Part shown: positions 43,960-53,243 of the stretch, piece after piece
Position numbering within the stretch: position 1 is the first letter of the stretch
How the letters are laid out: each line of letters starts with the position of its first letter
DNA from: Lachnospiraceae bacterium
GTDB lineage: Bacteria > Bacillota > Clostridia > Lachnospirales > Lachnospiraceae
Length of the DNA stretch: 64,000 nucleotides
NCBI GenBank assembly: GCA_017434885.1
Contig: JAFSGE010000035.1
Span: 108,869-172,868 of the forward strand
Direction of reading: 5' to 3'
Program-made: the position numbers and the translations under genes
The notes under the pieces: generated by a model
The model's database searches: none
The model's input: only the letters and a program-made list of their open reading frames with translations
What the model was told of the DNA's origin: nothing

Positions 43960-46900
43960 TTACTCCTTCTTTTCTATGGGAATCATAATGGTTTTCGTAT
44001 CTGTTCCGGCTTTTACTTTCAAATACCCGTAGCCATACGGCAGCGGCCGGTTCATCTGCTCATAGCCCAAATCCCGAAAAGAAAGGATTCTCTGATTTCC
44101 CGGACATCCGCCCATGCAAATTCCCACAGCACTTTTTGCCAACCACTCATACCACTGCGTTCCGATTAACTGTAGTTCCTCCTCGAATGACAAAACAACA
44201 ATTATCAATTTCTGCGGTTCACAGAAAGGCACCTTCTGTACAAACTCCTTAATATCACTAATGCCAAGCACCTCTGCTTCCTCATATGCTTTGCCATCCC
44301 CATATAACGCTCCTCCCTCGTATAACGCAGTTTTCTTTCCCATCCGCTCTATACTGTAAAGAAGCTGTCGCAGCACCTGCCCCTTTCCGCATCCCTGTGC
44401 GCCGGTAATTACAAAAGCATCCGTCTGCTTCAAATACAAAGACTGTGTCATCCCACTTTCTTTTACATATCCTATGGGAATTTCCACCCATGCCCGCTTC
44501 TGTCTCATCCGCCTTTTTTCATCCTGTTTTTGAACATTTTTTTCCTGCATAAACCGCTCCCAAAGCAGTTCTGCACCGCCATGCTCCGGCAAATAAGGAA
44601 AATACATATCCGCCATATCAGGATATTCCTTCCTAAGCGCTACTCCTTTTTGCTCTGCCCGTTCTATCCGCTCATAATCATCGCTGCTTTCCATAAGGGG
44701 CACCTGAAATTCCAAAATGCGTTCTTCCATGCGGCATAATCCTCTTCCTCTGATTCCTTCTTTAGGCAATACGTCAAACCGGTATCTGCGCAGCACATCA
44801 CCATATAGCACCCTGTCGCTCATTTCCAAAGTCATAGTGGTCTTTATCTTTTCAAACAGTCTCGCCGGAATTTCCCCACTGCCGCATCCGGCTGCCGTAA
44901 TAACAAGATAAATTCCGTAATTCACACCCTCCGCCGCTATTTTTTCAATAAATTCTTCATACACATCTTCCGTCATTTGCCTGAATGCCGCATAATTGTC
45001 AATTACAAGATACAAAGTGGATATTTCTTTTGATTGTTTTCTTTGATACTGGGCAAAACCAATGCCCCCAAGAAGTTCTTTTCTCCGAATAAAGAATTGT
45101 TTCAAATGATAAAAAAAGCATTCCGCTTCCTTCTTTTTTGTCATATAGCCAAGGCAGTGAGGCATCCCTGCAAAGCACCGGACTGCCGCCGCTTCCGTGC
45201 CTGCCAGTACAAACTGCGCCGTTCTTGGCGTATGCTTTTCACATAGCTGCCATAAAAAGCTCTGCAAAAATACGCTTTTCCCGGTAGCCGGCGCACCGCA
45301 AAGGCAAAGGTGACCTTCCCTTTCCTGTTGATACAGAACCGGAAATTGCCGCTGCCTTGCCGGGTCATCACAAATCCCAAGACAAATCCCCTTCCACGTC
45401 GTTCTCTCCCTGTGTTCTGCAACCCACATCCCGGGAAGTTCCGGCATCCAAAGTTCTCTCGCCTTAACATACCCAAGTCTCTCTGCCGTTTCACTGACAT
45501 ATTTGATTACACTTTCCAATTGTCTGGGCTTTTTTTCTTTCTCTCCGCTATTCAAAACCGACCTCTGCCCTGTCATGGAGAGCAATGCACTCTGTCCTCT
45601 GCACTCTTTTCCTTCTTCATAGACAGCTTTACTGTAGCCTGTCTGAAAAGGGACAAAAAGTTCATCATTACCTACCTGCAGATATCCTCTGCCCGCCGTT
45701 GTCAGATAAGCGGCATCCGGCCTGTGAAGCATGTCCGTACTGTCCTGTTTCTCCGCTACCCGAAGACACAGCCGAAATCGGGTGTTACTCCAAATTTTGT
45801 CATCCACACAGCCTGCCGGTTTTTGTGTTGCTAAAAGCAAATGAACGCCGAGACTTCTTCCCACCTGGGATAAACTGATAATTTCCTGCATAAATTCAGG
45901 TTCTTCCTTTTTCAGTTCGGCAAATTCATCTACCACCAAAAGTAAATGGGGCATCGGCTCTGTGCACTTTCCTTCTCTGTAAAGCTGCCGATATTCCTCC
46001 ACATGACTAAGCATCCGGTTTCCAAGCATCTGCTGCCGCCTGGTATTTTCGCTTTTAATTGACAAAAGAGCCCGCTTAATCTGCCCTCCCGACAGATTCG
46101 ATATCACTCCGCTGCAATGAGGCAACCCACGCAAGGCCTCTCCCATGCCGCCGCCCTTATAATCAATAACAAAAAAATTTACATCCTCAGGACTAAAGGA
46201 TACCGCAAGAGAAAGAAGATAGGTTTGCAGCAATTCACTTTTCCCTGCACCGGTAGTTCCTGCAATCAGTCCGTGAGGCCCATGGAACTTTTCGTGAATA
46301 TCAAGAAAAACCAACCTGCCTCCCTCACCTTTTCCGATTGGCACACGCATGCGCCGGGCTGTGTTGCTTTCCCGCCACACCACTTTACAATTTAATTCCT
46401 CTACCACGCTGCATCCGAATAATTCCAAAAAGGAAACTCTATCCGGCATTCCTGTCTGCCCGCGCTCACCGTCATCCGCAGCTGCCAGATGACGCATATA
46501 ATCCTCTGCATCTTTCACCTGACATCTGTCCCAGTTTATCCTTCGGCTTTCTGAAATTCCGTCACGATACCATACCATCTCATTCTGCTGCTCAAGCAAC
46601 ATACAGTCAGCCCATGCCGGAATCTCTTCTTTCCTTTTGCCTACATACAAAATACATTGCCTTCCGGCTTCTGCCTTTTCCAGATTAATCTGATTCTCTC
46701 CCTGAATCAGTTCTTCATTGGCGACCACAAATACATAGCGCATCTGCTCCTTTGTCCCGCCATCGTCCGTGAAAATCCCCTGCATCAAAGGCAGCAATTC
46801 ACCTGCCTCCTTCTCATCTCCTGCAATCAGCCTGTTTTTCTTATCTGCTGTCCAAACCTGAGGCGCCCACCGCAAACACTGTGCAAGTTCTAACTCTTTC

Positions 46901-48318
46901 GGATGCTCCTTGTGGTAAAAGTATATTATTCTTAACGTATGTTCATCAAATCCTGCCACAAGCTGTACCAAAAGCTGCGCAAGTATCTCATAAGCTTCAT
47001 CTCCCACGAAACCGATAAGAGTATGTTCTGCGGGAGAAATTCCTACAGGCACATTTTCCAACACGCCATAATCCTCCGCCAACTTATATGCCTCATCCGC
47101 CAATACATCACTACACAGTCCGTTGTTTTTACGGGAATATTTCAGCTTAACCGGAGACGGAATGTCCCCTGTCCCCAGCCTGAGCAGCCGACAATTCTCC
47201 TTTTCACCAAACCGGGTTCGAAGAACTTTGATTCTTCCGTTACTTTTCGGAAGAAACTCACTGTAATGGGGATATCTTTCCAACAAAAATTTTCGATTTT
47301 CTGCTATACACTGCTCCAAATACGTTCTGGCACTCTGCAGGTATGCACGGTAGTCCTCTCTCCGCCTTTTCTCCTGTTTTCGAAAAGTATGCTTTCTGTA
47401 ACAGTGCTGCATCATCCCCCAGAAAATACTCAGCACTGCCGAAGCAACCGTCATGGCAATGGTTGCTTTGTAGTAACCACCGCTTCCGTTACTGCTTGCT
47501 AAAAACGCCATAAGCAGAACCGGCAACACCATAGTTGCAGAAGGACCTACCGACAAGAAAAACGGTTGCCCGTTTTCTCTCTGCGGCGCCTGCGGAAGTT
47601 CCGGTTCCAGTTCTTCCTCCTGAAAGTTTCCCTCACTGACAGAAATCTCTTCTACGGTCTGCAGCTGCATATTCCTCTTCTCTTTTGGCAGTATCGGCGA
47701 TAAAAACCGGTTTCTCTCAGCAAGTCTTAAATCACCAAAAAAAGAATAACAAATCAGCACTTCCGGCAGTACAAGCACCGAAAGACCTAGAAAGGTAATG
47801 CTGTCTCCCACATTCAATACCACATCATTGCAAATTGCACGGTAATTGTGATATACCGGCAGACTCTGCTCGCCAAAGCAAGGGGTAAGTATCAGCTTTC
47901 CGTCCTGCTTCCTGCAAATTCGCAACCTCTCCTCTTCCACGAAGGATGCATATTCATAAAAAATAGCATTTCGAAATCTTGCACCGATTGCAGTTTCACA
48001 GTTACCCTCAAGTATTAATTTCCCACAGGCATTTATCTGCTCCTCTTCTTCGATAAGCACTACAAGTACCTTCTGTTGCTTTGGTCTGTCAGGGAAAAAG
48101 TAACCACCGCTTCTGATTTCCTTTTGATTTATCAGATAGCCTTCTTCCCGCTTAAAAACACGCAGGATAAGAGGTATGCCCTCCTCAAGCTGTTCTGCCG
48201 TTATCAGAAGCCTGACTTCTTCTCCTTCATAAAGGATTTTTCGCTTCACAAAACATACTTTGGATGTGAAGAACCAAAAACAGATTGTCTGCCCGTCTTT
48301 CTTCTTTGGGCCATTCAA
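43960..48318 (-). CDS. essC: EssC-type type VII secretion ATPase
   Basis: FtsK/SpoIIIE-type motor that recognises and exports WXG100 substrates, about 1,452 residues. Numbered from a GTG at 48330: N-terminal FHA-like region (1-220), two membrane helices (about 257-280 and 288-308), then three P-loop domains. Domain 1 has Walker A GTTGAGKS (691-698) and Walker B LLLVVDEFAEL, plus FVIDYKGGGM, as in S. aureus EssC. Domain 2 keeps GAPATGKS (1012-1019) but the Walker B acid is lost (YLVIDNYAAF). Domain 3 has GAQGCGKG (1310-1317) and no clear Walker B. TTG at 48318 is preferred because GGGAGGTG overlaps the GTG and lies 11 bases before it. Confidence 0.93.
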   Translation of the reverse strand: MNGPKKKDGQTICFWFFTSKVCFVKRKILYEGEEVRLLITAEQLEEGIPLILRVFKREEGYLINQKEIRSGGYFFPDRPKQQKVLVVLIEEEEQINACGKLILEGNCETAIGARFRNAIFYEYASFVEEERLRICRKQDGKLILTPCFGEQSLPVYHNYRAICNDVVLNVGDSITFLGLSVLVLPEVLICYSFFGDLRLAERNRFLSPILPKEKRNMQLQTVEEISVSEGNFQEEELEPELPQAPQRENGQPFFLSVGPSATMVLPVLLMAFLASSNGSGGYYKATIAMTVASAVLSIFWGMMQHCYRKHTFRKQEKRRREDYRAYLQSARTYLEQCIAENRKFLLERYPHYSEFLPKSNGRIKVLRTRFGEKENCRLLRLGTGDIPSPVKLKYSRKNNGLCSDVLADEAYKLAEDYGVLENVPVGISPAEHTLIGFVGDEAYEILAQLLVQLVAGFDEHTLRIIYFYHKEHPKELELAQCLRWAPQVWTADKKNRLIAGDEKEAGELLPLMQGIFTDDGGTKEQMRYVFVVANEELIQGENQINLEKAEAGRQCILYVGKRKEEIPAWADCMLLEQQNEMVWYRDGISESRRINWDRCQVKDAEDYMRHLAAADDGERGQTGMPDRVSFLELFGCSVVEELNCKVVWRESNTARRMRVPIGKGEGGRLVFLDIHEKFHGPHGLIAGTTGAGKSELLQTYLLSLAVSFSPEDVNFFVIDYKGGGMGEALRGLPHCSGVISNLSGGQIKRALLSIKSENTRRQQMLGNRMLSHVEEYRQLYREGKCTEPMPHLLLVVDEFAELKKEEPEFMQEIISLSQVGRSLGVHLLLATQKPAGCVDDKIWSNTRFRLCLRVAEKQDSTDMLHRPDAAYLTTAGRGYLQVGNDELFVPFQTGYSKAVYEEGKECRGQSALLSMTGQRSVLNSGEKEKKPRQLESVIKYVSETAERLGYVKARELWMPELPGMWVAEHRERTTWKGICLGICDDPARQRQFPVLYQQEREGHLCLCGAPATGKSVFLQSFLWQLCEKHTPRTAQFVLAGTEAAAVRCFAGMPHCLGYMTKKKEAECFFYHLKQFFIRRKELLGGIGFAQYQRKQSKEISTLYLVIDNYAAFRQMTEDVYEEFIEKIAAEGVNYGIYLVITAAGCGSGEIPARLFEKIKTTMTLEMSDRVLYGDVLRRYRFDVLPKEGIRGRGLCRMEERILEFQVPLMESSDDYERIERAEQKGVALRKEYPDMADMYFPYLPEHGGAELLWERFMQEKNVQKQDEKRRMRQKRAWVEIPIGYVKESGMTQSLYLKQTDAFVITGAQGCGKGQVLRQLLYSIERMGKKTALYEGGALYGDGKAYEEAEVLGISDIKEFVQKVPFCEPQKLIIVVLSFEEELQLIGTQWYEWLAKSAVGICMGGCPGNQRILSFRDLGYEQMNRPLPYGYGYLKVKAGTDTKTIMIPIEKKE

Positions 48319-48432
48319 ATAAAATCGCACCTCCCATTTGTACTTAGTTCATTCGGATAAATTACGGAATCTAAGATTCGTTATCAGAATTCAGATAAAA
48401 AGTATATTAAAAGAAATTTTTGAAGTGAACTC

Positions 48433-48461
48433 ATAGTATCAGATTTTCGTACACCTGTCAA
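48433..48461 (-). promoter_or_regulatory. Sigma-A promoter of the type VII operon
   Basis: On the minus strand a perfect TTGACA (48461-48456) and TACTAT (48438-48433) are 17 bases apart. The AT-rich region upstream could act as an UP element. A roughly 110-base leader follows. No strong internal promoter or terminator was seen down to 40063, so all nine genes may be one transcript. Confidence 0.8.
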
Positions 48462-48506
48462 CCATGATTTTTGAAATATTGATAAAAATTTTTTTAACCG
48501 GAAACT

Positions 48507-49364
48507 CTACCCCAATGCCACATCCAGCATCATCATAATCAGGAAACCTGCGAGAACCCCTGCTGTTCCCCAGTTTTTACATGCGTCAGCATCCGCTTCC
48601 TCACCGTTATCCGCGCAAACATTTTTGTCGTCTTCTCTTTTCTCTGCACCGCGCTGTGACTCCGGTATCAGTTCTTTCACCGACACATAAACCATGGTTC
48701 CCGCCGCAAAAGAAAGAAGCCACGGCATGGCATGTTGTATCTGTCTTGCAACCAAGGCAATCCCCATACCGAAGATAAATTCTACGGCGCCGGAAAGGCT
48801 GCCTATCAGAAATGATTTTCCCTTACTCATCCCGTCCTGTCTAAGAGGCAGGGAAACTGCCGCACCCTCCGGGAAATTCTGAATACCGATTCCGATTGCA
48901 AGTGCAAAAGCCTCTGCCAGTAAAACCATATCGGCCTCTTTTTGCATGGCAAGGGCAAAAGCTAGCCCCACCGCCATTCCCTCCGGAATATTGTGGAGTG
49001 TCACCGCCGTGACAAGCAGTATATTTCTGTGAAGGGATGCATACTGCCCGTCACGTTTCTTTTCCGTTTGGTAAATCTGCGGCAACTTATTATCCAGTAT
49101 CATTAAAAAGATACTCCCCGTCAAAAATCCTCCGGCAGCAGGCAAAAGTCCGCTTTCCCCTGCATTTTCTGCCTGTTCAATAGCCGGAAGCAACAGTGAC
49201 CATACAGAGGCGGCTATCATCACCCCTGCTGCAAAGCCGAGGAGTACTCTTTGCCTATGGCCTCCTGCGTCTTTTGTGAAGAAAAATACCATGGCAGCAC
49301 CAAGCGCCGTCATAAAAAATGTAAAGCCTGTTCCAAGCATTACCCAAAAAACCATCTGACTCAT
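48507..49364 (-). CDS. ZIP-family divalent metal transporter
   Basis: 285 residues, about eight membrane helices, of the ZIP (GufA-like) family. Metal-binding motifs are TLHNIPEGMAVGLAF in helix 4 and GIGIQNFPEGAAVSLPL in helix 5. An acidic, Cys-containing loop (EKREDDKNVCADNGEEADAD) precedes the last helix. It likely imports zinc or iron. The ATG at 49364 follows AGAGG; a start at 49385 has none. It is upstream of, and separate from, the type VII promoter. Confidence 0.88.
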   Translation of the reverse strand: MSQMVFWVMLGTGFTFFMTALGAAMVFFFTKDAGGHRQRVLLGFAAGVMIAASVWSLLLPAIEQAENAGESGLLPAAGGFLTGSIFLMILDNKLPQIYQTEKKRDGQYASLHRNILLVTAVTLHNIPEGMAVGLAFALAMQKEADMVLLAEAFALAIGIGIQNFPEGAAVSLPLRQDGMSKGKSFLIGSLSGAVEFIFGMGIALVARQIQHAMPWLLSFAAGTMVYVSVKELIPESQRGAEKREDDKNVCADNGEEADADACKNWGTAGVLAGFLIMMMLDVALG

Positions 49365-49427
49365 CACTGCCTCTTTCCCCTGCATACAAGGCGTTTTCCT
49401 CTATGGTATTATATTTCTTTTGGGTTA

Positions 49428-50234
49428 TTAATGTGCCTGAAAACCGCTTAAAAGCAAATCCTTTGTTGCTTCATCATCCTCATGTGTTATCGTAATGACT
49501 GTTGCACGGTCTTCTTTGATGTTCACATAGATATTCTGTGCAAAGGTTAATACATCATATTTCGTGATGCTTGTAATCTCCAAAAATTCGACATCCCCTA
49601 TCATCACGTAGTCATCACTGATTTCAATATCACAGTCCAAAGACTCCAAAGCTGTCAGATTTGCTACCGCTATCTGCGCATAGGTTTCTTCTGTCATTTC
49701 CATGGGAAGTTTTTCCACCGCTATAATTAAATTATCATCACTGCCGGATTTACTCGCTATCATTTCGTAAACAGAAGTCTCAAAAACCTGTTCCATCTCT
49801 TCCTCGGTAAAATCCTCTGAAAGAATCATTTCACCAAGTCCCATCGCAGTATTTATTTCCTCTTCGCTTGCCAATTCCACACCGTCAGGACAAACATATC
49901 TAAGACCAATCCATTCATTTTCCCATTCGTCCACACCGATACTTCCTCTGTGGTATTCTGCATCTATGTAATCATCACTTACGCTTTCTTCTGCGCTCTT
50001 AGTCTGCATCTCTTCGTATGCTTCCTGCAAGCTTACGATTTCATCCTGTAATGCGGAAGTTTCTTCCTGAAGTGCCTCAATTTCTTCATTCAATTTTTCA
50101 ATTTCTTCTTCTGCATCTTCCTGTATTTTCTCTATCTTTTCTTCCAGTTCAGCTTTTTCTGCTTCATTCATGCCACCGCAGGCTGTCATAAACATGGAAA
50201 AAATACATAATGCTGCTAAAAATCTTTTTTTCAC
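49428..50234 (-). CDS. Coiled-coil lipoprotein of unknown function
   Basis: 268 residues from a GTG at 50234 (AGGAG seven bases upstream). Signal peptide MKKRFLAALCIFSMFMTACG with lipobox Cys, then a long acidic coiled coil (about 25-85, EEKIEKIQEDAEEEIEKLNE pattern) and a C-terminal alpha/beta domain (about 105-268). The C-terminal part resembles uncharacterised clostridial lipoproteins; I cannot name it. It lies below kdgK, separated by a hairpin. Confidence 0.75.
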   Translation of the reverse strand: MKKRFLAALCIFSMFMTACGGMNEAEKAELEEKIEKIQEDAEEEIEKLNEEIEALQEETSALQDEIVSLQEAYEEMQTKSAEESVSDDYIDAEYHRGSIGVDEWENEWIGLRYVCPDGVELASEEEINTAMGLGEMILSEDFTEEEMEQVFETSVYEMIASKSGSDDNLIIAVEKLPMEMTEETYAQIAVANLTALESLDCDIEISDDYVMIGDVEFLEITSITKYDVLTFAQNIYVNIKEDRATVITITHEDDEATKDLLLSGFQAH

Positions 50235-50252
50235 TGCTTTTCTCCTATGCAA

Positions 50253-50282
50253 ATACCCCTCTGTCAAATGACAGAGAGGTAT
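50253..50282 (-). terminator. Hairpin between kdgK and the lipoprotein gene
   Basis: ATACCCCTCTGTCA and TGACAGAGAGGTAT form a 14-base near-perfect stem with a two-base loop. The T run is short, so it may only partly terminate the uronate operon or protect its 3' end. Confidence 0.55.
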
Positions 50283-50303
50283 CTCTTACACAATTAAATA
50301 TAA

Positions 50304-51335
50304 TTATCTCTGAACACGTCCGGAAGCATCGCCGCCTGCAAGTGTTTCAACTTCTTTTCTGGAAACTAAGTTGAAGTCACCGGGGATAGTATGCTTTAAT
50401 GCGGATGCAGCTACACCAAATTCAAGAGCAGCCTTGAAGTCCTTACCGTCTACTAATCCACAGATAACACCACCTGCGAAGGAGTCACCGCCACCTACAC
50501 GGTCAACGATAGGATGGATGCTGTATTCTTTGGAATGATAGAATTCCTTAGTATCTCTGCAGTAGATGCATGCAGACCAACCGTTGTCGGAAGCACTGCG
50601 GCTTACACGTAAGGAAGATACACAGTATTCAAAGTTGAACTTTTCTACCATCTGCTCGAAGATTGACTTGTAACCTGCAAGTTCAAGTTCACCGCTTGTT
50701 ACGTCTGTTTCACCGGGCTTAAATCCGAGAACAAGTTCTGCATCTTCTTCGTTACCGATACAAACATCAACGTACTTCATCAGGTTGGTCATAACCTTCT
50801 GTGCCTTTTCGGATGTCCATAATTTCTTACGGAAGTTTAAGTCTACGGAAACCTTAACGCCATGCTTCTTAGCTGCGATAAGAGCCTTTTCTGTAAGTTC
50901 TGCTGCTGCATCGGATACAGCGGGTGTGATTCCTGTAAAGTGGAACCAGTCAGCTCCTTCGAAGATTGCATCGAAATCGAAGTCTGCTTCTGTAGCTGTA
51001 GAGATGGAGGAATGTGCTCTATCGTAAACAACCTTGGAAGGTCTCATGGAAGAACCTGTCTCTAAGAAATAGATACCAAGTCTTTCACCGCATTTTGCAA
51101 TGTGCTTTGTTTCAACGCCATATTTGCGAAGTGCTGCAACTGCACATTCACCGATTTCATTGTCAGGAACTGCTGTTACGAATTCAGCGTCATGTCCGTA
51201 GTTAGCAAGTGATACTGCAACGTTTGCTTCACCACCGCCGTAGTTGATATCAAATTCATCAGCCTGAATAAACTTTTCGTTATTGGGTGTAGATAATCTG
51301 AGCATGATTTCGCCCATAGTAATTACTTTTGCCAT
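50304..51335 (-). CDS. kdgK: 2-keto-3-deoxygluconate kinase (PfkB family)
   Basis: Phosphorylates KDG to KDPG in uronate breakdown, 343 residues. N-terminal MGEIMLRLSTPNNEKF and INYGGGEANVAVSLANYG are typical for KDG kinases; the PfkB signature with the catalytic base is DRVGGGDSFAGGVICGL. It is separated from the aldolase gene by about 210 bases containing a large palindrome. All pathway steps from unsaturated uronate to KDPG are encoded in this operon. Confidence 0.9.
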   Translation of the reverse strand: MAKVITMGEIMLRLSTPNNEKFIQADEFDINYGGGEANVAVSLANYGHDAEFVTAVPDNEIGECAVAALRKYGVETKHIAKCGERLGIYFLETGSSMRPSKVVYDRAHSSISTATEADFDFDAIFEGADWFHFTGITPAVSDAAAELTEKALIAAKKHGVKVSVDLNFRKKLWTSEKAQKVMTNLMKYVDVCIGNEEDAELVLGFKPGETDVTSGELELAGYKSIFEQMVEKFNFEYCVSSLRVSRSASDNGWSACIYCRDTKEFYHSKEYSIHPIVDRVGGGDSFAGGVICGLVDGKDFKAALEFGVAASALKHTIPGDFNLVSRKEVETLAGGDASGRVQR

Positions 51336-51395
51336 TTTTCCAATTTCCTTTCTAATTAACTTTTTATATACTTTTAGATTTTAGTATGTCTTTCT

Positions 51396-51537
51396 ATGCT
51401 CTGTGTCAAATAACATTTCCCGAGAAGGTACTTTGACGCCGCCGGTACTTAGGTGCTGTCCTTTAGCACCTTATGTACCGCTGCTGGCGGCATGTAGCGA
51501 GAGCGTGCCTTCGTGGAAATGTTATTGCACAGAGCAT
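51396..51537. repeat. 142-base long palindromic element between aldolase and kdgK genes
   Basis: Outer arms ATGCTCTGTG and CACAGAGCAT, then AATAACATTTCC against GGAAATGTTATT and AAGG against CCTT, with inner arms CGGTAC/GTACCG and AGGTGCT/AGCACCT. Nearly the whole element folds into one nested hairpin. No coding capacity. It could be a MITE-like insertion or a transcript-stabilising structure that sets the ratio between the upstream genes and kdgK. Confidence 0.85.
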
Positions 51538-51546
51538 CTCATAATT

Positions 51547-52512
51547 CTACTTCTGCACTAAATGTACTGCAAATCCGCCGATTTCTTCCTTCAGATAAAT
51601 CGCCTTTAATGCACCCTTTGCATCTCTCTTTGCAGATTCTTCGTTGAACTCAACACCAAGAACTGTTGTAAGATAATTCACGGCTCTTTCAATGTAATTA
51701 GTTCTGATTGCAATGTGACCGTTCTTACCAAGGTAAGGAGTCTTCATTACTTCAAGTGCTGTTCCTGCAAAAATGGAGCTGTTTCCAACCTTAGCAGGCA
51801 TACCGAAGATAAATGCAAATCTGTTTGCTGCCTTTAACGCTTCTTCTTCGTTTTCAGCGTTTACGCCCACATGAGCAAGTTCAAATCCAAGCATGGTCTG
51901 TACTGCTTCTCTTGTAAGCTGTTCAATCTTGTCCCATTCCCCTGCATTGATAAGGTCACCGGGCACCATCCAGGAACCGCCGCATGCGATAATCTTAGGG
52001 AAGTCAAGATAAGAAGTTAAGTTCTTTGCACTGATTCCGCCTGTAGGCATGAACTTCATATTTACATAAGGAGCTGCCATTGCTTTAATCTTTGCAAGTC
52101 CGCCGGACTGCTCTGCAGGGAAGAACTTAACTACGTCAAGTCCAAGTTCAATCGCCACTTCGATATCACTGGGGCTTGATGTACCGGGAGTTACGGGAAC
52201 ACCCTTTTCGATACAATATTTAACAGTGTTAGGATTTAAGCCGGGACTTACAATAAACTTAGCACCTGCTTCTACTGCCGCATCAACCTGTGCTGCATTC
52301 AAAACAGTACCTGCACCTACACACATGTTAGGAAAGTTGTCTGTCATAATCTTGATAGCTTCTGCTGCTGCATCAGTACGGAAAGTAACTTCTGCACAGG
52401 GAAGTCCGCCTGCACAAAGAGCCTTCGCAAGAGGAAGTGCATCTTCTGCTCTGTCAATCTTTACAACCGGTACAATACCGATTTTGCTGATTTGTTCTAA
52501 AACTGCGTTCAT
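51547..52512 (-). CDS. KDPG/KHG aldolase with C-terminal VOC-like domain
   Basis: 321 residues. The first ~205 are a class I KDPG aldolase: Schiff-base Lys in LDVVKFFPAEQSGG, substrate motifs AEVTFRTDAAAEAI, GAGTVLNAAQ and MPTGGISAKN. The last ~110 residues (LGFELAHVGVNAENEEEA to the end) look like one vicinal-oxygen-chelate (glyoxalase-like) module with GNSSIFAGTALEVMKTPYLG and IAIRTNYIERAVNYL. Typical Eda is only ~210 residues. The extra domain might handle a related ketoacid or regulate the enzyme. Confidence 0.85.
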   Translation of the reverse strand: MNAVLEQISKIGIVPVVKIDRAEDALPLAKALCAGGLPCAEVTFRTDAAAEAIKIMTDNFPNMCVGAGTVLNAAQVDAAVEAGAKFIVSPGLNPNTVKYCIEKGVPVTPGTSSPSDIEVAIELGLDVVKFFPAEQSGGLAKIKAMAAPYVNMKFMPTGGISAKNLTSYLDFPKIIACGGSWMVPGDLINAGEWDKIEQLTREAVQTMLGFELAHVGVNAENEEEALKAANRFAFIFGMPAKVGNSSIFAGTALEVMKTPYLGKNGHIAIRTNYIERAVNYLTTVLGVEFNEESAKRDAKGALKAIYLKEEIGGFAVHLVQK

Positions 52513-52530
52513 GATATTCTCCTTTATTTT

Positions 52531-53169
52531 TTATGCAAGAATTTCTTTTACACAAGCAGCGATTTTCTCGCACTTGCAGTTATCAAAGAAGTATTCCTTC
52601 ACTCCGCCTACGGACAACGCACCTTTTACAAGGTCTCTGTCGAGGTTTTTCAGGATAGTTACAAGGTCTACGTGAGTTACTTCCTTTACCTGGTCGAGAA
52701 TCTTTTTGTTTCTCTGTTCGGGAACAACTCTCTCCTTAGGATATCCGCCGCCACCGGGCGCACAGAATAACTTTTCAAAAATATACTGTAAATTTAACTC
52801 TCCGCCCCATCCGAAGTTCTCAGCAAAGGGAAGTGCAATGGTGTTACCATCGTTTACCTGTGAGAACAGATAAGCATCTAAGGGGGAAGTAATGTGTCCG
52901 CAAAGTACCTTCGGGAAGGAGTTACATGCAAGCATGGCACCTTCACCTGTTCCGCAACCGGTAATAACATAATCAGCCGCACCGGAGTTGATAAGAACTG
53001 CTGTCAGAATACCAATCTGCACATAAGTAAGCTGATTTTCGTCCTCTGCAGAGTACATGCCATAGTTGTGTACGGTATGTCCCATAGGTTCTACTACACT
53101 CTTTAAGGTTTCACAAATCATGGCATTTTTTGCTGCCTGTGAATTTTCGTTAATTAATGCGATTTTCAT
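52531..53169 (-). CDS. RpiB/LacAB-family isomerase, DhuI-like
   Basis: 212 residues of the RpiB/LacA/LacB sugar isomerase family: MKIALINENSQAAKNAM, GAADYVITGCGTGEGAML and SPLDAYLFSQVNDGN. Length and context match DhuI, the streptococcal isomerase acting on 4-deoxy-L-threo-5-hexosulose uronate from glycosaminoglycans, which is longer than true RpiB (about 150). That reaction is also done by KduI, encoded in the same operon, so the exact substrate is uncertain. Confidence 0.7.
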   Translation of the reverse strand: MKIALINENSQAAKNAMICETLKSVVEPMGHTVHNYGMYSAEDENQLTYVQIGILTAVLINSGAADYVITGCGTGEGAMLACNSFPKVLCGHITSPLDAYLFSQVNDGNTIALPFAENFGWGGELNLQYIFEKLFCAPGGGGYPKERVVPEQRNKKILDQVKEVTHVDLVTILKNLDRDLVKGALSVGGVKEYFFDNCKCEKIAACVKEILA

Positions 53170-53193
53170 TTTTTATTCCTTCCTTATCACGTG

Positions 53194-53225
53194 ACGGGCA
53201 CGGCAATCTGCCCCGCCCATCCCGT
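53194..53225 (-). other. GC-rich intergenic hairpin
   Basis: ACGGG-CACGGCA and TGCCCCGCCC-CCCGT form an imperfect stem between the dehydrogenase and isomerase genes, without a T run. Possibly a stability or processing element within the uronate operon. Confidence 0.4.
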
Positions 53226-53243
53226 AAGATTCAATCATTATGA

